A DNA stretch of 64,000 nt from Acidianus sp. HS-5 (GTDB lineage Archaea > Thermoproteota > Thermoprotei_A > Sulfolobales > Sulfolobaceae), in assembly GCF_021655615.1 (NCBI RefSeq), contig NZ_AP025245.1, positions 1,488,001 to 1,552,000 on the forward strand, in the 5' to 3' direction. The stretch's first letter is position 1. Each line of letters begins with the position of its first letter. Positions 56,869 to 64,000 of the stretch are shown here, one piece after another. The notes under the pieces are model-generated. The model had not been told where the DNA came from and made no database searches. It saw only the letters and a program-made list of their open reading frames with translations. Both the position numbers and the translations under genes were made by a program.

Positions 56869-57300
56869 TGATTGATTTTTATACCTCATCTCCTTATTTT
56901 GCGTTTTCCTAATTTATAAGTTTTTGATTTTTAGGAGTGGCATCATGCGACCGTTTTTCCTAGTAATTAAGATAGCGTTTTTTGGTCGCATGGTACTTTT
57001 CGCTAATTGAAAGAATGTTTTACTTTATAAACGTTAAACCCCTCTTACAACCTTCGTATCGGTCGCATCCAGCCTCGCATTTTATCGTTTTTAATCTCAA
57101 CAAGAAATTCGTATATTGCCTTATCTGGTTTAGTATTTTTTAGTATTATTTTCGTATCATCCCGATAAAATTCTTTCACGAAATGATAGATAATAACAAA
57201 TCATTTTCACTTCCACGAGATAGTTATCCTTATAAATAGACTTTTAAATCACGATAAATACGTAAAAATAACTACGCCTTTACTATAAACAATTTTTAAA
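56869..57300 (-). promoter_or_regulatory. CRISPR leader of CR-5
   Basis: Same leader family as the other arrays. Inverted arms CATGCGACC (56944-56952) and GGTCGCATG (56984-56992). It differs in the central loop (AAGATAGCG in place of AGTTGAGG), while the arm positions are unchanged. Confidence 0.85.
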
Positions 57301-57471
57301 ACGAGACCTCTAGGGAAATTCTTGACCTACAGTATAATGGGATAGCACAGTAAATGATAAGGAGTGAGAGATTGTGAGTTTTTCATACGCAATTAGGACG
57401 CAACTACACGTTAATGTTATAACACAGTAATAAAATTTCTTAATCTTATAAATCTCCTAGATAATGTGAGC

Positions 57472-57609
57472 ATGAGTGTCCTCTTCCCTCCCTCGCCTTC
57501 CGAAGACTTTTTGATTGACCAGCTCGAGTTAGCCCTGTCCGTGTGTGGTCAAGTGATTATTATGAAACGCGATTCTACATATTACTGGGAAAGGACTTAC
57601 TGTTACTAG
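57472..57609 (+). CDS. 45-aa ORF, possibly the N-terminus of a broken gene
   Basis: MSVLFPPSPSEDFLIDQLEL, then CGQVIIMKRDSTYYWERTYC. AATCTTATAAATC at about 57442-57454 is a TATA box near leaderless spacing. In-frame continuation is lost; fragments up to 57700 (SQYKELNFKVALA, MPEFYS) suggest that the gene once went on toward the ORF at 57720. Function unknown. Confidence 0.3.
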   Translation: MSVLFPPSPSEDFLIDQLELALSVCGQVIIMKRDSTYYWERTYCY

Positions 57610-57719
57610 AAAGTGAGCACACGAGCCAGTATAAGGAGTTGAACTTTAAGGTCGCTTTAGCTTAAATGCCAGAGTTCTATAGCTGAAAGCTATTTTATTT
57701 GCTGGGTAAATCTTTACTC

Positions 57720-58561
57720 ATGGAAGCCGTATACTACGACGAGAAGTTAGAGGACGTAGGCATGGAGTTCTTAAGGGGGGAGGAGGTTAAGAAAGTCATT
57801 GGCGGAACTAAGAAGTTGGATTACCTTACCGTGGGCCAATGGCTTTTAAATCACGGCAAGGGCGACGTTTTAGTTTTCCTACAAGACGTGTTGCCTTACA
57901 TAGCTTTCAATTCTTCGTATATAGACTTTTTAGCCTTGACAATAACCTAGGTAAATTCCTTAGCAAAGGGGGTACTGTACTATGGATAGGTGAAACACCG
58001 TTTTTCTACAGGCTTAGGTGCGAGCAGGTGGATATAAGAGAAGTGGAGGAGAAATTTGAGGAAGGTCTGAGGTTTGTAACACCTAAGGAGTTTTTCCTCA
58101 GTAAGTTTAAAATTAAAGAAGTTGAGGGATACGGCGTCTGTTTTAGGGATATAATTTCCAATTGGCACTTTGATGAGGGGCATAACCTTAGGTTCATTTC
58201 ACTATTTACTAAGTATTTGGGGTTTTTCGACATCTCAAAAGTATGCTATTTGGACAGGGAGATAAGCGTGGAACCAACCTTAACTGGAGGGCTTTTAAAC
58301 TATAAGTCTAGGAGGTCATTTAGACCCGTGAAGTTGAACATTGAGTACACTCCACTTAACGTCACTAGCCTCCTTACTCCTTCTTGCTCTGGTAAATATA
58401 TTGACTCTTGGGTTAGGAAAGTGGGCGAAGGTTACTTTGTCAGGTTACTCGATTATTCTCCAACTGCTGAGGAGATAAAGGATGCAATAAGTATAGGTGA
58501 GAAAATTGCAAGCGTCGTTACTGAACTTACTGAAGAAATATCTCAACAAGAAAAGGGATGA
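57720..58561 (+). pseudogene. Frameshifted gene, GATase-like/Rossmann protein
   Basis: Two overlapping frames join near 57935 into one protein of about 280 aa: MEAVYYDEKLEDVGMEFLRG, then GDVLVFLQDVLPYIAFNSSYIDFLA, shift, LDNNLGKFLSKGGTVLWIGETPFFYRL and on to EEISQQEKG. The strand pattern, with V.f.qdv.p and the GGTVLWIG turn, recalls ThuA/glutamine-amidotransferase-like domains. One missing base explains the break, so either a recent pseudogene or a sequencing error is possible. ATG 57720 has TATTTTATTT about 26 bp upstream. Confidence 0.45.
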
Positions 58562-58639
58562 AATGTTAGCTGAGATACGACAAGACGAAAGAGCTAGGCG
58601 ATATTTTTCAAGAGAATTGGAGAATATATAGATGCCCTA

Positions 58640-58969
58640 ATGAAATACAGGGATGACCCTAAGCACATAGCTAATATACTTTCGTCATTTAGAGGTAAAT
58701 ATGAGAAATTAACAAACATCAATGCGATGAACTTAATATTGGCTAAAAACTGTTGTTGTGATATCCTAAATAAGTTGCAGAGAGAGAATTGCAAGAACTT
58801 TACTCAAGTTACGAACTGCATCAGGAAAGAGGCTTGGAAAATATGCACTAGGGACCTAGTAAGTGGAGCGTTACAAGTAAGCGAAAATGATATCGAAGAA
58901 ATTTACAACACCTTGAGGAATATATACGACTTAGCTAGTGGTGGTTTCACGGTAAAACTGAGAATATGA
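58640..58969 (+). CDS. Unknown Cys-containing helical protein
   Basis: 109 aa. MKYRDDPKHIANILSSFRGKYEKLTNINAMNLILAKNCCCDILNKLQRENCKNFTQV..., predicted mostly helical with six or seven Cys. The frame continues upstream as IGEYIDAL, without a better start; a fragment in another frame (MLAEIRQDERARRYF, 58563) may be its lost N-terminus. It has no known motif and lies behind the frameshifted gene on the same strand. Confidence 0.4.
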   Translation: MKYRDDPKHIANILSSFRGKYEKLTNINAMNLILAKNCCCDILNKLQRENCKNFTQVTNCIRKEAWKICTRDLVSGALQVSENDIEEIYNTLRNIYDLASGGFTVKLRI

Positions 58970-59106
58970 ATATAGTAGTGCAAAATATGGGCATAATTAT
59001 TGATAATTTTTGCTTTCTACTATATATTGAGTTTAACAAACTAAAGCAGACTGGTATAAAATGAGTCATACTCTAAACAAACTACCTTGTATAAAATTAA
59101 ATGATA

Positions 59107-59309
59107 GCAGTTGTTCCATTTTAACACAGCTTAAATATTTTTAACTAATCAAGGTATTAGCATAAACTTATTTTGATGAATCTGTAGAGCTACCCAGTAT
59201 AAAGGCTAAGCACGTACACCTACTTCACATGCCTTACACTTTTCAATTAGCCAAACGTAAAAACTTTGCTAGTAATTCTGTATTACCAAGGAAGATTGGA
59301 ACAACTACT
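59107..59309. mobile_element. Family B element, short copy
   Basis: About 203 bp. One end GCAGTTGTTCCATTTTAAC, with GCTTAAATATTTTT inside; the other, on the minus strand, AGTTGTTCCAATCTTCC, then TTGGTAATACAGAATTACTA. Both match the ends of the 653-bp element at 10028-10680. It is non-coding, so probably a MITE-like derivative. Confidence 0.6.
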
Positions 59310-59329
59310 ATAAGTGACTTACGACACAC

Positions 59330-59416
59330 TTCGTGGGACAGCCCAATTTTTGTCAAATCTAGTTAAATTCACTTAGTGATTTAACTAGCTTAACGCTTAT
59401 TGAAGTGATCCACAAA
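59330..59416. repeat. Degraded family A element
   Basis: CCCAATTTTTGTCAA at the left, ACTAGCTTAACGCTTATTGAAGTG and CCACAAACA at the right. A shortened copy of the family A pattern, immediately before the 3' end of the beta-propeller gene. Confidence 0.4.
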
Positions 59417-59452
59417 CATATCTGGAAATAAAAACAGTAATCAGAAAAACTA

Positions 59453-60622
59453 TCAGCTTTGCCTCTTTTTAATTAAGACTACTGACACTACTATTACTGC
59501 TGCCGCTGCTATTATTAAACTTATCATTATATATAAAGGTAGTGAAGTATGCGTAGCTTGTTCGGTAGCAATGATGCTGATAGACCCTGATAAACAATTT
59601 GTCACATACATGTACCCGTTATTGGGGTCGTAAACGATGTCTGACGGACCTTTTCCAACCGTTATATTCGCTATTACTTGGTTTGTTGAAGGGTCAATAA
59701 CCGAGACCATGTTAGATTTAGTGTCTATTACGTATATGTACCCGTTACTGGGGTCGTAAACAATACTCGACGGCCATTTTCCTACAGATATGTTAGCTAC
59801 CACAGTGTTATTAGAGTTAATTACAGAAATCGTGTTAGACATAGCGTCTGTCACATACACGTAACCGTTAGAAGGGTCGTAAGCAAGACTTAATGGGTAT
59901 TGTCCTACAGATATGTTAGCTATTACCTTGTCAGTAGAGGTGTTAATTACTAAAACCGTATTCCTATAATTTGTCACGTACAAGTAACCGTTACTAGGGT
60001 CATATAAGATACTTAACGGACTTACAAAATGAGGGAACTTTCCGAGTTCTATCTCATGGATTACTTTGTTTGTGGAGGAATTAATGACAAATAACGGGAA
60101 GACTACAGTACAGCTTATTACGTATATGTACCCGTTAGAAGGGTCGTAAGCCATACTATCCAGTACCGGTGGCGGGAAAAGTGATATATTATGTATTACC
60201 TCGCCGGTAGAAGGGTTGATGACGAATAATAGGTGTAATGGACTCGTGACGTATATGTACCCGTTAGAAGGGTCATATAATAGGCTAAATGGGTGCCCTT
60301 TAACCGTTATATTCCCTATGACGTGATTTGTAGTAGAATTAATTACAGATATTGTGTCAGACCCGGAATCTGCAACGTATATACGACCATTTGCGTAAAT
60401 AATACCGAACGGGCCTAGGTCGCTCTTAGTGCTTATTACATTGCCTTTTAGTAGTGTGTTATCGTAAAGTATTAATGTGTATTTCACGTAACCTACGTTT
60501 GTATTAGAGTACGCAAACGGCGTCACTTTATTTATTTCCATATAACCTGGTATCATTAAGACTGATATGACTCCTAGTGCAATTATAGATGTTGTTAGAA
60601 TAGCTAATGCAATTCTTTTCAT
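59453..60622 (-). CDS. YVTN-repeat beta-propeller surface protein
   Basis: 389 aa. N-terminal hydrophobic signal segment (LAILTTSIIALGVISVLMIPGYM). At least seven blade repeats carry the pattern YDPSNGY(I/V/L)YVT, followed by INSSTNKVI-type strands: a YncE/YVTN seven-bladed propeller. A C-terminal transmembrane helix (LPLYIMISLIIAAAAVIVVSVVLIKKRQS) anchors it. It is thus an outward-facing, membrane-anchored protein. Such proteins are thought to act in surface layers or adhesion. The many N-x-S/T sites fit archaeal glycosylation. Confidence 0.85.
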   Translation of the reverse strand: MKRIALAILTTSIIALGVISVLMIPGYMEINKVTPFAYSNTNVGYVKYTLILYDNTLLKGNVISTKSDLGPFGIIYANGRIYVADSGSDTISVINSTTNHVIGNITVKGHPFSLLYDPSNGYIYVTSPLHLLFVINPSTGEVIHNISLFPPPVLDSMAYDPSNGYIYVISCTVVFPLFVINSSTNKVIHEIELGKFPHFVSPLSILYDPSNGYLYVTNYRNTVLVINTSTDKVIANISVGQYPLSLAYDPSNGYVYVTDAMSNTISVINSNNTVVANISVGKWPSSIVYDPSNGYIYVIDTKSNMVSVIDPSTNQVIANITVGKGPSDIVYDPNNGYMYVTNCLSGSISIIATEQATHTSLPLYIMISLIIAAAAVIVVSVVLIKKRQS

Positions 60623-60889
60623 ATAGTAGCGTAAGAGAATTGAATATATAAAATTTTATACAAAGAGTGAATTCAATTAGCGGTAATCTATTCCTTACTT
60701 TATCTCGAGAAACTTGGAGTCTGTGAGTTTTTCATACTCTTACTAGGAACTAAGAGTAAGTGATATACTTTCTCGTTATTGTACAAATTCTCCTAAAGCC
60801 GTTAAGCCTATATTCTTATATTCCCGAATATATGTTCATAAAAATAAGAGAATGTAAGGAGATAAGGGACTTAAAGGGTTAGAGACTAA
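60623..60889. other. Intergenic stretch, nothing recognised
   Basis: No gene. TGTGAGTTTTTCATAC at about 60720 also occurs near 57376, which may be chance or a small repeat. Confidence 0.3.
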
Positions 60890-61024
60890 ATGGAAGATAG
60901 GGAAGACTTTCCTTGCATCAAAATGCCTTTCATTACATACGAGGTGAAAAACAAGTTCGGTGAGAGTGAAGCCCAGAGGGCTATAGAAAGGATAAAGGAC
61001 TTTGAGATCTCGAGGCTGGGCTAA
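60890..61024 (+). pseudogene. VapC (PIN) fragment
   Basis: 44 codons: MEDREDFPCIKMPFITYEVKNKFGESEAQRAIERIKDFEISRLG, then a stop. The segment PFITYEVKN..FGE..A is the internal helix region with the conserved Glu of VapC-type PIN toxins. The N-terminal D motif and the C-terminal half are absent. It is a remnant beside the intact vapBC pair, probably of a different pair. Confidence 0.45.
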
Positions 61025-61137
61025 TAGGAGTGAGGATCCTTCAAAATCAGAGTACAGTATAGAACCAAGTAGACTAATACAGGTTGCTAAAGCAGTAGCA
61101 AGAGCGTCGCCATAATGGTGATATTATATGTAAGGTT

Positions 61138-61158
61138 TATTATCGTCTACGGATAATA
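61138..61158 (+). promoter_or_regulatory. vapBC promoter with inverted repeat
   Basis: TATTATC (61138-61144) and GATAATA (61152-61158) are perfect 7-bp inverted arms with a 7-bp centre, ending eight bases before ATG 61166. Antitoxins usually repress their own promoter, and this position fits. Confidence 0.5.
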
Positions 61159-61165
61159 GACATAT

Positions 61166-61390
61166 ATGTCTACAGTAATAAGTGTGAGGATAAAGAAGGA
61201 GATTAAGGAGGAGCTTGAGAGATACGGAATAGATATAGATAAAGAGGTCAGGGAATTCCTTGAGGAGCTTTACTTAAAGGTAAAGGCTAAGGAATACGTT
61301 GAGTCTTGGACTAAGCTTTTAGAAAACGTAAAGCCTAGCGAAAAAGGGTTTTCAGAAACTTCAGTGAGGGAAGACCGTGAAAGTCATTGA
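61166..61390 (+). CDS. vapB: VapB-type antitoxin
   Basis: 74 aa. Start STVISVRIKKEIKEELERYGIDI is the ribbon-helix-helix type strand and helix, followed by a long charged helix that would wrap the toxin. It overlaps vapC by 14 bases, as typical. Role: represses the operon and neutralises VapC. An inverted repeat sits just upstream. Confidence 0.8.
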   Translation: MSTVISVRIKKEIKEELERYGIDIDKEVREFLEELYLKVKAKEYVESWTKLLENVKPSEKGFSETSVREDRESH

Positions 61391-61775
61391 CTCTTCTACT
61401 CTTGTTAAATTCTTCTCTAAGGAGGAGGGCTGGGAAAAAGTAGGAGAAGTAATAGGAGAAGGTGTAGTAACTCTTGATCTAACAATTAAGGAAGTCGCAA
61501 ACGCATTATGGAAAAAGGTTTTAAGAGGGGAAATGAGCGAAGATGTTTCGGTTAAGATACTTTCAGATTTAGTTAATGGTGAAGCGATTAAAATTGTAAG
61601 TCAAGAGGAATACCTAATAGATGCGTTCAGAATAGCAGTTAAGGAAAAGATAACGGTGTATGATGCACTATTTATTTCCTTGGCTAAGACTAAGGGGATA
61701 GAGTTAGTTACATCTGATAAGAAACAGTACGAAGTAGCACTAAAGGAGGGATTGAATGCCAGCATTCTAGTATAA
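61377..61775 (+). CDS. vapC: VapC toxin, PIN-domain ribonuclease
   Basis: 132 aa from GTG 61377. PIN signature: VIDSSTLVKFFSKEEGW (Asp4), TLDLTIKEVANALWKKV (Glu), KITVYDALFISLAKTKGIELVTSDKK (Asp, Asp). Role: ribonuclease toxin held inactive by VapB. The pair is complete and in the normal order. Confidence 0.88.
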   Translation: MKVIDSSTLVKFFSKEEGWEKVGEVIGEGVVTLDLTIKEVANALWKKVLRGEMSEDVSVKILSDLVNGEAIKIVSQEEYLIDAFRIAVKEKITVYDALFISLAKTKGIELVTSDKKQYEVALKEGLNASILV

Positions 61776-61839
61776 ACTTGTATTCATACGATAACATTTT
61801 TATTAAAAGGTGACGTAATTGATGACACCGGTGCAGTAA

Positions 61840-62853
61840 ATGCTGAGGGTTGAAATTAAAAGGGCCTTTCCGATGTTCTTCTTGGTAGCTGTGTCGTTAC
61901 TTGTTACACTAGGTATTGCGTCATTACCTCCTCCTTCTTTTAACGTAGTTGGGGCAATTGCTTACTCTCCCGCTGGGGTAAAGGTAGGAGGTTATGCGTT
62001 TAATTTTTACGGTCAAGGGGTCCCAGTTACTATTAACGTTTCAATTGAGGGCTTTCACGAGATAGTAAAGAGCAATAACGGTACTTTCCTAGTTAATGTC
62101 CACGTCCTTTTCCCTAATGGTTCCACTCTGGTCGTTTGTGTAACTCATGGTAAAGAAAAGTACGTAACGACGGAGGTGTTGGTTAAGGATTTCATAACCT
62201 TTGCTAACGCCTCTATGAGTTATTCAGTCTTAAATTACGACAACGTATCAATGGTTTACGTTAAGGGGGAGACCGTAGTAGCTACTTTCTTAAAGTGTAT
62301 TTACGTGAATGGAGAGAAAGTTCCGGTAAACTCTACTGTGTTCGTAGTAAACTCTGATAACGTGAGACCTCCTTTCGGCGAATATTCGTTAAGTGACTCT
62401 CAGATAGTTGGAAAGTGTATATATACTATCCTTACAATACTAGGAGTTAATATGGGCATCATTATCCTCACTGCTTATTCCTACCTATCCGTGTTCCCGC
62501 GTAAGCAGTTGGAGTTAATAATGAGGCTTAAGGGGATAAGCAAAGTTTTCTTAAGTAAGATGTTAGTAATGCTTGCCTTCTCTTCCTTACTCTCTTTTCC
62601 GTCACTACTAATCTTTTCAGCGATTAGGGGGATATTCCTCTCGTCCGCCCTTCATTACGTCCTTGTCGTTATTATGTATTCCCTGGCTGTCTACGGTATA
62701 TCTCCTTTAGTTAATAGTAAGGAATTAGTTTATTCTTCCATAGTCATAGCTTGGTATTTGCTTGGATCTTTGCTTTATAACACGTTTAACCTCTTTTTCC
62801 TCCTTTTTCCCTTAGTTGGGTTATTTAAGTTGTGGTGGGTGTATAGGAGATGA
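61840..62853 (+). CDS. ABC-2-like membrane permease
   Basis: 337 aa. One N-terminal transmembrane segment (about 8-28), then an extracellular domain with many N-x-S/T sites (about 30-195), then five hydrophobic segments. The cytosolic turn LIMRLKGISKVFLSKMLVMLAF, between the second and third segments, matches the LKGISR-like element of ABC-2/FtsX-type permeases. The likely role is as permease of an ABC transporter; no ATPase gene is in view. ATG overlaps: the next gene starts within its stop (ATGA). Confidence 0.55.
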   Translation: MLRVEIKRAFPMFFLVAVSLLVTLGIASLPPPSFNVVGAIAYSPAGVKVGGYAFNFYGQGVPVTINVSIEGFHEIVKSNNGTFLVNVHVLFPNGSTLVVCVTHGKEKYVTTEVLVKDFITFANASMSYSVLNYDNVSMVYVKGETVVATFLKCIYVNGEKVPVNSTVFVVNSDNVRPPFGEYSLSDSQIVGKCIYTILTILGVNMGIIILTAYSYLSVFPRKQLELIMRLKGISKVFLSKMLVMLAFSSLLSFPSLLIFSAIRGIFLSSALHYVLVVIMYSLAVYGISPLVNSKELVYSSIVIAWYLLGSLLYNTFNLFFLLFPLVGLFKLWWVYRR

Positions 62854-64000
62854 GAAAGGCATTCCTAGTCTTAATATTTATACTCCTCGCGTTAGTAGTT
62901 CAGGCAGGAGTTAAGGAGCATTATAAGATAGAGTACTGTTCTGCCTCGGAAATTGTTTACGTCCCTCTAAATAATACTTATGCCATAGTAGCTGTAACGC
63001 TAACCAATAACGGTACCTTTGTAACCATATACGAAAACGGTAGGTCTGCTAGTATATATTGTGGAGCCCTAACCTTTAATGTGAGTGAAGAGAAGGTTCC
63101 TTATATATTCTCCAACATCGTGAACGCCAATAATAATGCGTCAATTACACATTTCATTACTAAATTGGGAGAAAACCTTCCTCGAATAGGGATATTTGCT
63201 TATAACGACTGCATAGCAATAGAGCTCCACGCACGTCATTATAAATTTCACGTATTTAACCAAGAACTGGATTTGACTAACGAATTCACTCTGAATAGTA
63301 CTAGTAACTTCTTAGGGATTGTAAGGAATTACCTCATATTTTATAATGGAAAAGTAAGTTATGAGAATATTACAATTAATGGGGAAAGCCTTATTGAGTT
63401 CTTGTGTCCATTCTTGACTACACTTTGTGCGCTTGGAAACCGCACTGAAATTACCGTCCCCGAAATATCGAACGTAACTCTATCAATGTACAATATGCTG
63501 AACGGCAGCGTTAAGGAAATACATTTGAAGGACGTTGTTATCAGGGAATATCCTTCCCTTATTTTAGGAAACGCCCCAAGACTAGATTCTATTTGTCGCT
63601 GCTTTGTTCTAAATGATTTTATATTCGGGAAAATATTGGATTTAGAAACTTTATGCTATTCTAATAATTCCGTACAGGATAGGTTTTACATAATAAATCT
63701 ATGCAACGGTGAAGTAAATTTATCTCCTAAATTTAGTGGGCAGTACTTTATCAAGCAGGAAAATAATATAATAATAGCAGAGGAACTCCTACCTATTTAT
63801 AAAATACTGTATTTATATTCCCCTAACTTTACGTATTTAGGAACTACAAAAGTGTGTTACGTCTGCGTGTCCTTCCTATCGGGACCTATCAATTTAACAG
63901 AAAACCTTGTGACGATATTAATACCAATATATTCTATATCTAAAATATGCTCGCCCTACGCTACGGTGAAAAATTATGTTTGTTACGACGGTTACGTTTA
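62850..64000 (+). CDS. Secreted/anchored glycoprotein-like protein, cut by the window edge
   Basis: Open from ATG 62850 to the last base (at least 383 codons, no stop). Signal segment MRKAFLVLIFILLALVVQAG. The rest is extracellular in type, rich in Asn, Cys pairs and N-x-S/T sites, with no known domain. GGAG at 62846-62849 precedes the ATG, and the start overlaps the permease stop by four bases, so both belong to one operon. It may be a companion extracellular subunit of the permease. Confidence 0.6.
   Translation, partial: MRKAFLVLIFILLALVVQAGVKEHYKIEYCSASEIVYVPLNNTYAIVAVTLTNNGTFVTIYENGRSASIYCGALTFNVSEEKVPYIFSNIVNANNNASITHFITKLGENLPRIGIFAYNDCIAIELHARHYKFHVFNQELDLTNEFTLNSTSNFLGIVRNYLIFYNGKVSYENITINGESLIEFLCPFLTTLCALGNRTEITVPEISNVTLSMYNMLNGSVKEIHLKDVVIREYPSLILGNAPRLDSICRCFVLNDFIFGKILDLETLCYSNNSVQDRFYIINLCNGEVNLSPKFSGQYFIKQENNIIIAEELLPIYKILYLYSPNFTYLGTTKVCYVCVSFLSGPINLTENLVTILIPIYSISKICSPYATVKNYVCYDGYV

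Noticed and set aside
54304..56871. ORFs across CR-5, such as 56395-56871
   Set aside because: Periodic FQSLLGYY/FNPFWDTT from the repeat.
1..64000. tRNA or rRNA genes, origin of replication
   Set aside because: No cloverleaf-like sequence with a GTTCGA-type T-arm, no rRNA segment and no origin-like repeat cluster was recognised by eye; a covariance search would decide.

Overview
The window comes from a thermoacidophilic crenarchaeon of the order Sulfolobales (Sulfolobus, Acidianus or Metallosphaera type). The reasons are CRISPR repeats ending in GATTGAAAG, the Csa-type (I-A) cas genes with csa1 and csa5, a Crn1 ring nuclease of the Sulfolobus type, VapBC and PaREP1-like remnants, and leaderless promoters with a TATA box about 26-30 bp before the start codon. 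I cannot name the species. No rRNA or tRNA gene was recognised.

Layout. 1-3.4 kb: a three-gene glycolate/lactate-oxidase-like operon (two FAD subunits and an Fe-S subunit). 3.8-8.8 kb: a TenA-like gene, then a large SF2 helicase next to a CARF-PIN fusion protein, which is the best candidate here for a little-described defence module. 9.3-19.2 kb: a decayed accessory region with small membrane genes, an ankyrin protein, a tetrapyrrole-methylase-family gene, an MFS transporter, and many broken genes (AAA ATPases, a HEPN/PaREP1-like gene, a citrate synthase fragment), mixed with short inverted-repeat elements.

19.9-57.3 kb: a large CRISPR-Cas island. It holds five arrays, about 171 repeats and 166 spacers by hand count. 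CR-1 is 20279-21831 (+), CR-2 23900-28080 (-), CR-3 30552-31955 (+), CR-4 41427-42269 (-) and CR-5 54272-56868 (-). Each has a closely related leader of about 400 bp. Between the arrays lie crn1, cas4, the complete type I-A interference operon (csa5-cas7-cas5-cas8a2-cas3'-cas3''-cas6), the adaptation genes (csa1 divergent from cas1-cas2), and a complete type III-B operon (cmr4-cmr5-cmr1-cmr6-cmr2-cmr3). One Cas6 probably processes all five arrays, whose repeats share the GGGATTGAAAG 3' end, and the crRNAs can then load either effector. Cmr2 keeps both the HD and GGDD motifs, so it should make cyclic oligoadenylate (cOA) on target binding. Crn1 would degrade that signal. The CARF-PIN protein 20 kb away is the only intact CARF-type candidate effector recognised in the window; no Csx1/Csm6 and no Csa3 regulator were found.

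57.4-64 kb: broken and unknown genes beside the CR-5 leader, a YVTN-repeat beta-propeller surface protein, a VapBC toxin-antitoxin pair, and an ABC-2-like permease operon that runs off the right edge.

The island is structurally dynamic. A 529-bp block of eight spacers is repeated in CR-2, CR-5 is a mosaic of repeat types found in other arrays, and small mobile repeats sit at operon ends.
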